A stretch of DNA of 45,380 bases from Ceratorhiza oryzae-sativae (taxonomy: Eukaryota > Basidiomycota > Agaricomycetes > Cantharellales > Ceratobasidiaceae). Shown piece by piece: positions 1 to 10,670 of the stretch. A program made the position numbers and the translations under genes. How positions within the stretch are numbered: the first letter of the stretch is position 1; each line of letters starts with the position of its first letter. Where the stretch lies: contig JARWMV010000117.1 of the NCBI GenBank assembly GCA_030998015.1, positions 1 to 45,380 of the forward strand, in the 5' to 3' direction. The notes under the pieces were generated by a model that was given only the letters and a program-made list of their open reading frames with translations, searched no databases and was not told the origin of the DNA.

Positions 1-1
1 C

Positions 2-967
2 CCACTACAACGTGAAGATGCCATCTCATTTAGAATCACATGTGCCTGGTACATCAACACAAACATGAGTGGGCATTTGGCAGATCAAGCGGTTGCCTTT
101 ATCACCTCTTATCTTGAAGGTTTGGCAGCTGAATGGGTTAACTCCTATGAAGAATTTGAAATTCTAAACCCTGGAACCACAATCCCATGGCTTCATGATG
201 CCAACCTGTTTTGGCAGGAATTCACCACCCGATATGGGGACTTGAACTGTACTGAGAATAACTGCGACAAATGGCAGAAACTAAAGCAATCCAAGACAGT
301 CCAAGATTACCTCACTCTATTCAACCTATACTCGACTGGGCTTAACTATAACAATGCAGCTATGCGCAATCAGTTCTATGATGGGTTGTCATCTGACGTA
401 ATGGACAGCATGGTAGCCCAAAACTATGACCCCTGCACAAAGACATTTGCCCAACTCACACAGCGGGCCTTGGAAATTGACTGTCACCTTATCTCATTTG
501 GCAGCAAAAGGACATCACACAGGGGTAACAAGTCCAGCAGCAACAATGCCTCATCCAGCAGACCAACAGTTACCTCCCAAGGCAACCCCCAAAAGGAGAA
601 ATTCAAGAGTGGGGAATGGATATACAAGATCAAGGACAGCAGGGCAGTCAAGGGTCAAATTGTGGCCATTGGGCCCAATGCCAAGGGGTTCACAGTTCCA
701 ACAGTCTGCTACAATGGCAGCAATGCCAATGTACAAGAATCCCTCAAGGACATAAAGAAGGATAATCACCCACTGGTGGCCCCTAAGACAAAGGATCCAG
801 ATGCAATGGATCTGGATGGCGCAGGAAAAGGGAAGGGGACAAATACCTGCTACAACTGTGGAGGGTGCAGCCACATTGCCGCCAAATCCCCATCAGCCAA
901 AATGACAGGATATGAGGCAGTGGTTGAGGATGTAGAAACAACCAATGATGAGTTGGTAAAAGAATGA
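2..967 (+). pseudogene. gag of gypsy copy 1 (5' truncated by window edge, degraded)
   Basis: Capsid/nucleocapsid polyprotein of a Ty3/gypsy chromovirus. It is open from base 2 and co-linear with the intact gag at 11953-13344, lacking about the first 140 residues, which lie left of the window. The C-terminal zinc knuckle is damaged: the intact copy reads CYNCGGRGHIAAKC, but here the third and last key positions are changed (CYNCGGCSHIAAKS), so RNA binding should be lost. Most differences from the intact copy are C-to-T or G-to-A changes at former CpG sites. The stop codon overlaps an ATG in an ATGA arrangement at 964-967, as in the intact copy. Identity is well supported by the alignment within the window. 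Confidence 0.9.
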
Positions 968-1279
968 GCTGAAACCATGCCAGGGGGGTGGTCTTGGGTG
1001 CTATGTTACAAAATGCACATAATGAAAATAAAAATATGGAAATGGAATGTATGTTGTTAGGAAACCAATCACAACTACAGTTTTTCTTTCATGCATTCCC
1101 CCTGCACATAACCCCCAAACACAAATCTGCATATAATATGAAAGAATTCAACAGATGGGCCATGATTGACTCAGGGGCCACATCAGTATTTATACATGAA
1201 GATCTGGTTAAACAATACCATATTCCTACTGTCACCCTAAAAACACCAAAGAGACTGCGAGTGATCAATGGAAGGGAGA
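964..1279 (+). pseudogene. pol protease segment of gypsy copy 1
   Basis: Start of the pol frame of copy 1. It begins at the ATG overlapping the gag stop, but the third codon is TGA, so it cannot be translated from there. It contains the retroviral-type aspartic protease motif AMIDSGATSVFI, with the catalytic Asp in DSG. The frame is cut at 1279 by a 670-bp solo LTR and resumes at 1955 after the duplicated GGAGA. It matches the protease segment of the complete element at 13341-13660. Confidence 0.88.
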
Positions 1280-1949
1280 TGTTATGACCCGTCAAATGGA
1301 CATAACAAAACAACCAAATATTTCTACAGATTTATGGCATTTTTCCTAAGCGGAACAAGCCATAAACAAGGTCACGTGACCTCGGCGCTTAGCCGGCGCT
1401 TACGGTGGTTACCCTGAACTCGCTCCAGCATTTCTCTCCCTTGTTACTTGGAGCGAGGAGCGAGTTATCACGTGATCTTGGCGCTTACAGCATGATCACG
1501 TGACCTCAGCGCTTACGGTTGTTACCCTGAACTCGCTCCAGCATTTCTCTCCCATGTTACTTGGAGCGGGGAGCGAGTTGTCACGTGATCTCGGCGCTTA
1601 CGGCAGGATCACGTGACCTCAGCGCCTACCCCTCGGACCTCGCACGGCTCTATAAGATTCGGAGCTGCACAAACTTAAGACAAACAATTACCTAACCCAT
1701 AGTACTATACATAACCTACACCTACTGCAGAGTGTGCTTAGATAATACGTCCGCAGCCACCGCAGCCACGGGTATATATAAGGAGGATAAAGCAAGACTG
1801 GACACCTCAGCTTGCTTTATCTTGTCAACCACCATAGACCATAGCAAAACACTGTAACTAGAACGCTCAATATGTACTGCATAGCACCAAACTGTCAACG
1901 CAGCCACTACTTAAGTGCTCCACAAGGGAGCCTCCAGAGGGTCACGACA
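1280..1949 (+). mobile_element. Solo LTR, family A, inserted in pol of copy 1
   Basis: A 670-bp sequence starting TGTTATGACCC and ending GGGTCACGACA; these termini are imperfect inverted repeats. It is flanked by the 5-bp duplication GGAGA (1275-1279 and 1950-1954). Removing the insert and one GGAGA restores co-linearity with the intact pol at 13650-13665. The interior has a tandem array of CACGTG-containing units (about 1370-1625), then a TATATATAAGG promoter motif near 1775. It keeps many CpGs while the surrounding copy 1 has lost them, so it is probably a younger insertion. Family A relatives occur at 17573-18668 and 19164-19872. Confidence 0.92.
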
Positions 1950-1954
1950 GGAGA

Positions 1955-3495
1955 TAGACTCTGGGTCTGTGACCCATTATTGCACCTTCAAGTTGTGCAT
2001 TCGAGGGCACCAAGAGATTCTCAGTGCATACATTGTGAATGTTGGCAAGAATAATCTAGTCCTGGGCATGTTGTGGCTCAAATTCCATAACCCTGATATT
2101 GATTGGGATGGAAAGGACATGAAGTTTAACTTGCCAGCATGCCTAAAGCACTGCATCACAAAGCCCTTACATGTGTGTGCAAATGAACCCAAGGAGCTCC
2201 AATTGGACTCCTTAGACTCTCTCCCAGCAAAATATAAAGAATTCCAGGAAATATTTGCTGAAGAAGACAATGTCCAACCACTACCACCCCATAGGAAGTG
2301 GGATATGGAGATAGATCTGAAACCAGATGCAAAACCTAGGCATGGCCCCATATACAGTGTGGGTGTCAAAGAAGATGCAGAATTGCACAAAACCTTAGAC
2401 CACCAATTGAAGGCAGGGCATATTAGACCCTCAAGGTCACCAATGGCATCCCCAGTCATATTTTTTAAAAAGAAGAATGGGAAGCTGCACATGTGCATTG
2501 ACTACTGGCAGCTAAATGAAATGACTGTCTCCAATGTGTACCCACTCCCACACATCAATGATATTGTGGAAACTTTGCATGGGGCAAAGATATTCACCAA
2601 GTTTGACCTAAAGTGGGGTTTCAACCTCATATGAATTCGGGAAGGAGACGAATGGAAGGCCGCTTTTAAGACCAAATACAGGCTGTATGAGCCCTTAGTC
2701 ATGCAATTTGGCCAAAAGAATGCACTGGGAACCTTCATGGCCATGATCCAAGAGAAATTCCAGGACATCAAAGGCATTTACATTGTAATTTACATGGACA
2801 ACATATTAGTATTCTCAAAAAACCAAGAGGAACACAATGAACATGTCAGAGAAGTCTTGCGTCGGCTCCAAAAGGCTGGCCTATACTGTGCCCTGGAGAA
2901 ATGTGTTTTTGATGTCACCAAAGTGGACTACCTGGGAATAGTAGTGACTCCCCAGGGAATTAAAGTAGACCCAGCCAAGGTCAAAAAGGCTGTTGAATGG
3001 CCAAGCCCTACCAACCCAACTGAAGTCCTGGAAGGGCTGGGGTTTGCAAATTGGTTAAGGCACTTCATAAAGGACTTTTCAAAAATCACAAAATGTCTTT
3101 ACGAACTTGTCAAGAAGGATGTAAAGTGGGAATGGACAGAAGAAAGGGATCAGGCATGGAACCTGCTGAAGCAGAAATTAAAGGAAGCCCCCCTCCTAAT
3201 TCAGCCAGAACCCAACAAACCATTCATTCTGGAAACAGACACCTCAGGCTATGCCACAGGTGCTGTATTATTGCAATATGGAGAAGACAGAATGCTTCAC
3301 CCAATCTCCTACTACTCCAAGGCAATGGTCCCAGCAGAAAGAAATTATGATATTTACAACAAAGAAATGCTGGCAATTATAAAGGCCCTCAAACACTGGT
3401 GTCACTTACTAGAAGGGGCTGAACACCCAGTAAACATTGTTTGTGATCACAAAAATCTGCAATATTGGAAGACGAATTGGCCACTGAATGGTTGA
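1955..3495 (+). pseudogene. pol reverse transcriptase and RNase H of gypsy copy 1
   Basis: Continues pol after the solo LTR. Reverse transcriptase spans about 2200-2860 and RNase H about 3230-3495. An in-frame TGA at 2632-2634 corresponds to an arginine codon in the intact copy (CGA to TGA). The catalytic YMDD box is changed to YMDN near 2790-2804, removing one of the two metal-binding aspartates. Another TGA ends the frame at 3493-3495. The copy is therefore dead by several independent lesions, most of them CpG transitions. Confidence 0.9.
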
Positions 3496-4590
3496 GTCAC
3501 ATGGTGGCATGAGTTCCAATCCAGGTTCGAATTCAAGATTCTATACATCGAAGGGGCAAAGAATGGCCAGGCAGACATACTCTCTAGGCTGTCAAGACAC
3601 ATCCCTAAAGAGGGGGGTGAGAGCCAAGCTCTGCTTGTGCAAAATCAATTTTTTGAGCTGAAATCACTGTGCCTGCAAGCAATCACATCAGACCACGGCC
3701 CCAACTTTGCATCCAAATTCCTAAGGCACTTATACAAACAGCTGGATATAAAACCCTCCTACTCCACAGCGTATCACCCTCAGACAGATGGCCAGTCCAA
3801 AAGGGCCAACCAAGTAGTGGAAGGGTACATCAGACATTATGTATCAGACTGGCAAGACGACTGGGTCTCACTCCTACCATTGACTGAATTTGCCTACAAT
3901 AATGGTGTCAACACCTCAACTGGCAAATCACCATTCTTTGCAAATTACAGTTTCCATCCAAGGCTGGCAGTTGGGGACAGGGAGGAACAAGAACTCCCCT
4001 TAGCAGACAACCATGCAGAGTGGCTCCAAAAGGGCCACGATGAACTTAAGGGAGCTCTGGAAATAGCAAACCAGAAGATCAAGGAATACTATGACCAGAA
4101 GCATCAGACCCCAGAAGCTATTAAGGTTGGAGACAAAGTCTGGCTTGATACCAAGAACATACGGACACAACAGGCCTCCAGGAAACTGGCCCACAAAAGA
4201 GTTGGACCATTCAAGGTGGTAGCACAACATGGCACACATGCTTTCAAACTGGACCTACTGATAACCATGAAAATACACCCAGTTTTTCATGTTTCACTTC
4301 TCACCAGATATAAAGACAACCCCTATGGCCATCAGGTTCCACCACCACCACCAGTGGTAACTCCTGAAGGGGAAGAAGAATTTGAAGTGGAACAGATCAT
4401 AAAGTCATGATACAACAAAAGGTCTAACGTCTTTGAATACTATGTCAAATGGCTTGGCTACGACAAGCAACAATGGTTAACTTATGACAACCTGGTGAAT
4501 GCACCAGAACTCATTGCCAACTATGCCAAGTCACATCCAAAGGCACCCCATGACCCCCATGCCTTGAAGGGGGGAAGTGTCACAAACTGA
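3496..4590 (+). pseudogene. pol integrase remnant and chromodomain of gypsy copy 1
   Basis: Compared with the intact copy, about 585 bp covering the end of the RNase H linker, the integrase H2C2 zinc finger and the first catalytic Asp are missing. The junction lies near 3681-3700, within a short similar stretch (ATCACACCAGACCA in the intact copy at about 15381, and ATCTCAGATCGCGG at about 15967). The rest of the integrase core is present, but the catalytic glutamate of the intact copy (QSERANQ) reads lysine (QSKRANQ). A chromodomain lies at about 4370-4535 and is interrupted by a TGA at 4408-4410. The reading frame ends inside the 3' LTR. Confidence 0.88.
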
Positions 4591-4952
4591 CATGCATATA
4601 TCCACTCTATAATATTTTCTCAATTTACTACATTTTATGAGATCATCTTCAAAACATACTTGCCTTTTATGGTATGTCTGTGTCATGTGATTCAGGGGAT
4701 GTTCCAGACTGATAACTGAGATATATTTCAACTCTGATGTGAAATTCCACAGTTCCGCAGTTGCTTCTACTGCTTCTATCTCTTATTGGTTGTGACTCAC
4801 TGTATGGACTTGTTTGTTATGATGTGGCTTGTACTATGTATATAAACCAGGTCAAGTTTGCAGAGGACTCCTCAAGAACTTGACCTCTTGTTGAATACAA
4901 GTTCTTTTCTTTCTTACTCTTTTCCTTGTTGCCTGACTTGTCATTGTTGACA
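4578..4952 (+). repeat. 3' LTR of gypsy copy 1
   Basis: A 375-bp LTR beginning TGTCACAAAC and ending GTTGACA. It is homologous to the 377-bp LTRs of the complete element but heavily depleted of CpG. It carries the same TATA motif, the AGGTCAAGTT / AACTTGACCT inverted repeat and the predicted transcript start. The purine tract GAAGGGGGGAAG directly precedes it. The next five bases, AGTGT, should be the target duplication; the partner copy lies left of the window. Confidence 0.92.
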
Positions 4953-5229
4953 AGTGTGCTGGGAAGGTGGCTCTGTTTGCCCAATGGCAGATTTTGCACT
5001 CAGGGGCACCTGGCTTGGTAACAAAGGCTTGTTGGGCATGTCTGACTTTCTGGGGGCAGACTTTGATAATTACCACACAGTTAAAATCGATGTGCCTGGC
5101 CTGTTTGAGGATGTCTTCAACTGAGTTGAGAGTGAAGCAGTGGATGGAGAGGTGTCTGAACCACCCACACCAATGGCAGCACTAATCTTCTGTAAAGGTT
5201 TGTGCCAGATTGTCAAGAACTTGACCTGA
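4953..5229 (-). mobile_element. Leader fragment of gypsy copy 0 (inverted)
   Basis: On the minus strand this matches the 5' leader of the complete element, from the primer-binding site to the CKICRW coding stretch. The intron found at 10691-11035 of the complete element is exactly absent: the sequence runs GACAATC directly into TGGCACAA. It still encodes a zinc knuckle of form C-x2-C-x4-H-x4-C and a CKIC motif in an open frame. Copy 1 interrupts it at 4953, so the rest of copy 0 should lie left of the window. Confidence 0.88.
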
Positions 5230-5605
5230 TGTCAGCAACGATAAGTCAGGCAACAAGGAAAATAGTAAGAAAAGAAAAGAACTTGTATTCGATGAGAGGT
5301 CAAGTTCTTGAGGAGTCCTCTGCAAACTTGACCTGGTTTATATACATAGTACAAGCCACATCATAACAAACAAGTCCATACAGTGAGTCACAACCAATAA
5401 GAGATAGAAGCAGTAGAAGCAACTGCGGAACTGTGGAATTTCACATCAGAGTTGAAATATATCTCAGTTATCAGTCTGGAACATCCCCTGAATCACATGA
5501 CACAGATATACCATAAAAGGCAAGTATGTTTTGAAGATGATCTCATAAAATGTAGTAAATTGAGAAAATATTATAGAGTGGATATATGTGTGTCAGTTCA
5601 TGACA
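5230..5605 (-). repeat. 5' LTR of gypsy copy 0 (inverted)
   Basis: A 376-bp LTR in minus orientation (plus-strand ends TGTCAGCAAC and TTCATGACA). Together with the LTR at 4578-4952 it forms an inverted pair separated by 277 bp. Their promoters point toward each other, so convergent transcription is possible. The flank GCTAC at 5606-5610 is the expected target duplication; its partner is outside the window. It is inserted in the N-terminal part of a Tc1 relic. Confidence 0.9.
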
Positions 5606-6610
5606 GCTACACCTGAAGTTCACACTCAAATCAACAAGCTACACCATCAGGGGATGTCATTCTGCAAGATCAGACCTTCAGTTGGTGTTCACCTGACTAC
5701 AGCCAGTTGCATCTACACCCACAACCATAAAACCTGCAGTTTGATGTCTGTAGCTGCTAAGTCTGGTCACCCACACATCCTTACTGTCTCTGATGCTAAA
5801 TTCACTGGGCTCTCACTTGCTTGAGGCCAAACTAGTAATGCAGTGCAGATCTGCAACCATCTTTTCCCCCATGTCAGTGTCCAGACCATGTGTTGAAATC
5901 TTAAGTCAATTGGGCTTAGAGCTATGTACAATGTTGCGTTCCACTCATCTCACATGTCAACAAGCAAATTCAGCTCACCTGGTGCCATGAATGAGCAACT
6001 TGGACAGCAACTGATTGGGCTTGCATGATGTACTTGGATGAGAAGAAAGTCAATTTATTTGGCTCAGATGGGCACCAATATGCATATAGAACTATAGGGA
6101 ATTCAATGGATCCATGATGTACTTGAAAAACTGTGAAACATGGCAGCAGTAGTCTCATGAAATGGGGGGCCATCCACCAACACAGTGTTGGGCAGCTTGT
6201 CCATATCCATGGAACCTTGACAGGGTGTTATTATACAGAAATACTACAGGAGGGACTTCTAGGGATGCTAAAGGATGCAAAACTGTCAAAAAAACAGATA
6301 ATATTTCAACAGGACAACAACCCAAAGCATACTTCACATGTGGCCTGGGACTGGCTAAGCACCAAGTCAATTCATGTCTCACCATGGCCAGCTCAGAGCC
6401 CAGATTTGAATATAATTGAGCATGTGTGGAGTTATGTGGATCAGAAGGTTCATTCTAGGTGTTTTGCCAAGTAATCTAGAGGAACTATGGGACACTTTTC
6501 AGGAGGAGTGGCATTGTGTACCTCAAGATTTCATTGATCATTTGTATGAGTCTCTTCCTCACAGAGTGCAAGCTGTAATCCAAGCAAAGGGTGGGAATAC
6601 TGAGTATTAG
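5606..6610 (+). pseudogene. Tc1-type DD34E transposase pseudogene
   Basis: Cut-and-paste transposase with several stops and frame changes. An N-terminal helix-turn-helix-like segment lies around 5610-5760. The catalytic core is recognisable in pieces: YLDEKKVNLFGSDGHQYAY (first Asp region, about 6030-6090), VKHGSSSLMKWGAI (about 6133-6170), QQDNNPKHTS (second Asp, about 6307-6340) and WPAQSPDLNIIEHVW (Glu, about 6384-6428). Exactly 34 residues separate the second Asp from the Glu, the spacing of the Tc1 family. At least two stops before 6133 and a frame change near 6470 make it inactive. Confidence 0.88.
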
Positions 6611-6901
6611 TCTTCTTCTATCTGTATGTACCTGAAACCTCATTCAAAATATGCCTTGCATATTGCATTGGACAAGTCCTTCACAGTGTTACATTACAAA
6701 AGTAATGCAGCTACCCACAACTTGTGAGCCACCTCCCATCATGACAATTGTGCTGAATTGTTAGATATTTTACACAAGTATTCTTTATGCCTCTACGTAT
6801 GATATTTACTGATGCATTTATGCTCTAAATACAGTATATCTCACAGAGTTGAGGCTCAAATATTTTTATGTCACATGCTGTGTTTCTTTTGTGAGCCAGT
6901 G
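5606..6901 (+). mobile_element. Tc1/mariner relic, left-truncated by copy 0
   Basis: Remains of a DNA transposon. The right end reads TTTTGTGAGCCAGTG followed by TA (6902-6903), the expected target dinucleotide, and then LTR-B sequence. The left end is missing because gypsy copy 0 is inserted there. The transposase pseudogene occupies most of it (5606-6610). The remaining 290 bp are AT-rich 3' non-coding sequence with no gene. Confidence 0.75.
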
Positions 6902-7795
6902 TATCTCTGTATATAAGATACAATGAATCAGACAGTATATAACTAATATGGTACTTTATTCCTCAGTACTAGTTATATAAGAAATCACACACAGACAAGA
7001 GAAATAGAAAGAGAAAAGAAACCAATAACCAGTCTGGGTTGAGTAAGAGTAGGAGGGTGGTCTGGAAGGGCCTCAGAGGAGGTCCTTTTATACCCTGAGG
7101 AGGGCATTCCAGAGCCAAATAGATACATGCATGCCAGTACGATCATCAAAAGAGGGTACTGCAATACTTGGGGTACACCCTAGCCCAGTATAGGATAAGA
7201 GAGTAAAGACAGGGTGTGGATTGAAGGCATTGATGCATCTGAGACCTGCTATTGGCTTGTAGATCATATTATCATAGTATATACATGCAATGAACAGAGG
7301 CTACATCTCAGTCAGTCATAAAGTGAGTCAGAGAAGCTTCTGGATCAATTTGGAAGGCTCTCCTGACTCACTGGAGTCATTAGATCTTGATTGATGGTCC
7401 AGTAAGATTCTAATGATCTTTGGGCCATTCCAGCATGAGGATCTGGTGGATCGCGACGATCTTCTGGCAGCAGATACTGCCAAAGATTAGCTATCGATAG
7501 AGCATAAGATCGCTTTGATAGCGTAAGCGGTTACCGGGATATGAGCGGTGCAATGTTGTAATCAATATCCCCTGATAAGAGGAAATATTGCAACCTCTAC
7601 ATCTCTCAGAGTTCTTAAGATAAAATCACAATAAAATATGCATTGGAAAGAGGAGATTTTGTACTATTTAATGGAACACAAATAGTACAAATTCAGATGC
7701 ATACAAATTCATTTAATTTCAAGAAAATTACAGAGGCATCACTTGAGGTTGGCAGAGCAGACTAAAATAATAGAAAATGTTAGTAATTCATAACA
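6902..7795 (-). repeat. LTR-B, left-truncated copy
   Basis: Matches the right 890 bp of the complete LTR-B copies at 8390-9690 and 20335-21642. It starts abruptly at a TA where the Tc1 relic is inserted and ends TTCATAACA at 7795. The following CAGGA matches sequence inside family C LTRs, so this copy was inserted in an LTR-C and the missing part should lie left of the window. Confidence 0.85.
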
Positions 7796-8200
7796 CAGGA
7801 GGTTGAGTTCTGAGGCCTAAGGCTCTCAGACTCTCCCTTATATATACATGTCCAAGGCTGTACATATCACATCCAAGGACAAATAAGAAGTAGCAACAAT
7901 GGTACAATCTGTAACTATGGTATGATGGCAAATGGTAACTATGGTATGATGACAACAGTAACTATGGTACAATGGTAACCAAGGTGCTAATGACACATCA
8001 TCAGAGAAAGACATTTCTGGAAGATACAAACAAGGGTCAAATAACAACAAGGTCACATGACTTTCTTATGTAAGTAAATCTATGTGTATATCCTAATATC
8101 CATGACTTGGCCAAAAAGTATATAAAATAAAATGGAGAAAAATGTGAAATAAATTTATAAAAATTTGAAATAAATCTGTGTCATGGTCTAGGCCATGACA
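7796..8200 (-). repeat. LTR-C fragment (inverted)
   Basis: Homologous to the LTR at 22086-22381, sharing the AGTTCTGAGG and AAGGCTCTCAGACTC stretch and the terminal GGTCTAGGCCATGACA. Its first bases (TGTTCAA in the other copy) are cut off by the LTR-B insertion. It includes a local run of ACTATGGTA-type short repeats (about 7910-7985) absent from the other copy, which explains its extra length. Confidence 0.78.
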
Positions 8201-8389
8201 TCAGTTTCCCTTGATGCCAGCATGCCAGTGTGCTGGCAAGACATCTCTAAGTGATTGGCTCATGTACATCATTGCTATCAGTGTTTGGATCATGTTTGGT
8301 ATCTATTTTGTACCCAATTTTATTACATGCTGCAATGTATGTGCTATGGTGTTCATTATATAAGTGCTGGCACAAATGAGAAGTGGAAC
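8201..8389. other. Unassigned AT-rich spacer
   Basis: No open frame of note and no similarity to the other repeats seen here. A short palindromic stretch, GCCAGCATGCCAGTGTGCTGGC, lies near 8216. This DNA is continuous with 9691-10291 once LTR-B is removed, so it is older target sequence. Confidence 0.5.
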
Positions 8390-9690
8390 TGTTACGGGTA
8401 AGGGTACACTTGAATATCTAGAGCTTAAGCAAATGTAGATATGTTAGTATACACTAATCGTACTCAATACTTCTTAGACTAGAGTAAGAAGGCTCAAAAT
8501 AGTTGCAATGCGATCAAGTAACACTCAAGGTAGTCTTAATCTTTCACAGTGTAAACTGACTAATTTATAGGTATAAAGAGCAAGACTACTATGGTCAGGT
8601 TCCCTTAGATATCTTAAATGTAGTTCAGCCCTAGTCGCTTGGACTAACTGATACTAATCTTAATACTAGGCTTAAGCGATAGCTTATAGGATAGATGGTG
8701 GGCTGCCTAATGTGTACTTCCTCAGCTACAGGTACTTAGATTTCCTCTAATAGCTGGTACTTAATGTCATGCTCAATCAGGCAATATTGTATCCTTATAT
8801 ATCTCTGTATATAAGATACAATGACTCAAACAGTATATAACTAATATGGTACTTTATTCCTCAGTACTAGTTATATAAGAAATCACACACAGACAAGAGA
8901 AATAGAAAGAGAAAAGAAACCAATAACCATCTGGGTTGAGTAGAGGAGGTGGTCTGGAAGGGCCTCAGAGGAGGTCCTTTTATACCCTGAGGAGGGCATT
9001 CCAGAGCCAAATAGATACATGCATGCCAGTGCGATCATCAAAAGAGGGTACTGCTATACTTGGGGTACACCCTAGCCCAGTATAGGATAAAAGAGTAAAG
9101 ACAGGGTGTGGATCGAAGGCATTGATGCATCTGAGACCTGCTATTGGCTTGTAGATCATATTATCATAGTATATACATGTAATGAATGGAGGCTACATCT
9201 CAGTGAGTCATAAAGTGAGTCAGAGAAGCTTCTGGATCAATTTGGGAAGCTCTCCTGACTCACTGGAGTCATTAGATCTTGATTGATGGTCCAGTAAGAT
9301 TCTAATGATCTTCGGGCCATTCCGGCGCGAGGATCCGGTGGATCGCGACGATCTTCGGGCAGCAGATACCGCCGAAGATTGGCTATCGATAGAGCACAAG
9401 ATCGCTCTGATAGCGTAAGCGGTTGCCGAGATATGAGCGGTGCGATGTTGTAATCAATATCTCCTGATAAGAGGAAATATCGCAACCTCTGTATCTCTCT
9501 GAGATCTTATCGTAAAAACTTAATAAAATATGCGTTGGAGAGCGGGAAATTTGTACTATTTAATGTAATGGAAAATAGTACAATTCAGAGCGCATACAAA
9601 TTTGAGTATTTCACAATTTAATTACAGAGGCATCACTTGAGGTTGGCAGAGCAGACTAAAAATAATAGAAAATGTTAGTGATCCATAACA
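8390..9690 (-). mobile_element. Complete solo LTR, family B
   Basis: A 1301-bp element with ends TGTTACGGGT and GATCCATAACA, flanked by the perfect 5-bp duplication GGAAC (8385-8389 and 9691-9695). It has no retroelement coding sequence. A TATAAAAGG promoter motif is read on the minus strand at 8984-8976, and AATAAAG lies downstream of it in that direction, so the LTR is oriented minus. The TGTTA...TAACA ends resemble those of many Ty1/copia LTRs; this class assignment is inference. The stretch 9300-9450 is unusually CpG-rich. Confidence 0.9.
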
Positions 9691-10286
9691 GGAACCACCA
9701 CCATTGTTATTCTTCCAGGTTCACCATTTGTTGATCTTCCTGTATACCTTTGAGTATTAAGATGGTGTTTGAATGGGATAAATAACTCACAGGCATTCTG
9801 TACACCTCAGCCAAGAATCAGACAGCTTTTGAAGATCCAGAAGCATTTGACCTTTGACCCTTGCTTGATCCACATCTGTAACCTGGCCTTTTCCTCCTTG
9901 CCTGTCTCATCTCAATACCCTGTTCCCACATAGAAGTACCAGCAGCCAATGGCTCATGCAGCCTGTATGCAACACTGTGCACCTTCAACCTTGTTGTCAA
10001 CATGGTATAACTTAGGGATGCTTGCAGCCATGTGTTGTGTAACTTCCATTTGACAAAGGGTTGTTGTATGTGAGGAGGTGCTCAATGTAAAATGATTTGT
10101 CAACAAGGTGTCCTTTTGGGTCCATGCTTGCTATGTCTGGAAGGAGCAGGGATGTTGGGAGAGGGTCCCTTCAAGCTGTCTTGAGATGTGGAGGGAGATT
10201 CTTGAAATGATATGTGTTTAGCCATGAAATTCTACATAAATGTGCAAAACAAACTTACAAAAAAGCTTAGAGAAGCCTGCTGAGCT
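9691..10286. other. Degenerate DNA, no recognised gene
   Basis: Target DNA between LTR-B and the complete gypsy element. On the minus strand several short open segments can be read, the longest at 9818-10003, but they carry stops and shift frame, and I recognise no family. It may be a decayed gene or transposon. Before insertion it was continuous with 17241-17572. Confidence 0.4.
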
Positions 10287-10291
10287 ACTGT

Positions 10292-10668
10292 TGTCACGAA
10301 CTGACACGCATACATCCACTCTACAATATTTTCTCGATTTACTACATTTTATGAGATCATCTTCAAAACATACTTGCCTTTTATGGTATATCTGTATCAC
10401 GTGACTCAGGGAATGTTCCGGACTGGTAACCGAGATGTATTTCAACTCTGATGTGAAATTCCGCAGTTCCGCAGTCGCTTCTACTGCTTCTATCTCTTAT
10501 CTGTCGTGACTCACTGTACGGACTTGTTTGTTGTGATGTGGCTCATACTGTGTATATAAACCAGGTCAAGTTTGCAGAGGACTCCTCAAGAACTTGACCT
10601 CTCGTCGAATACAAGTTCTTTTACTTTTCTTACTATTTTCCTTGTTGCCTGACTTGTCGTCATCGACA
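10292..10668 (+). repeat. 5' LTR of complete gypsy element
   Basis: Begins TGTCACGAAC and ends GTCATCGACA. It holds the promoter (TATATAAA at 10553-10560) and a perfect 10-bp inverted repeat, AGGTCAAGTT (10563-10572) and AACTTGACCT (10591-10600), flanking the predicted transcription start. Length equals that of the 3' LTR. Confidence 0.96.
10553..10560 (+). promoter_or_regulatory. TATA box of gypsy 5' LTR
   Basis: TATATAAA, conserved in the 3' LTR (17120-17127) and in copies 0 and 1. A start about 30 bp downstream puts the mRNA 5' end at about 10583-10586, at the sequence TCAAGAACTTGACCT. Confidence 0.75.
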
Positions 10669-10670
10669 TC

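Noticed and set aside
7910..7985. Short ACTATGGTA-type repeats considered as a CRISPR-like array
   Set aside because: Units are irregular, spacers are not unique or of even length, and the organism is a eukaryote; a simple local tandem expansion in an LTR explains them.
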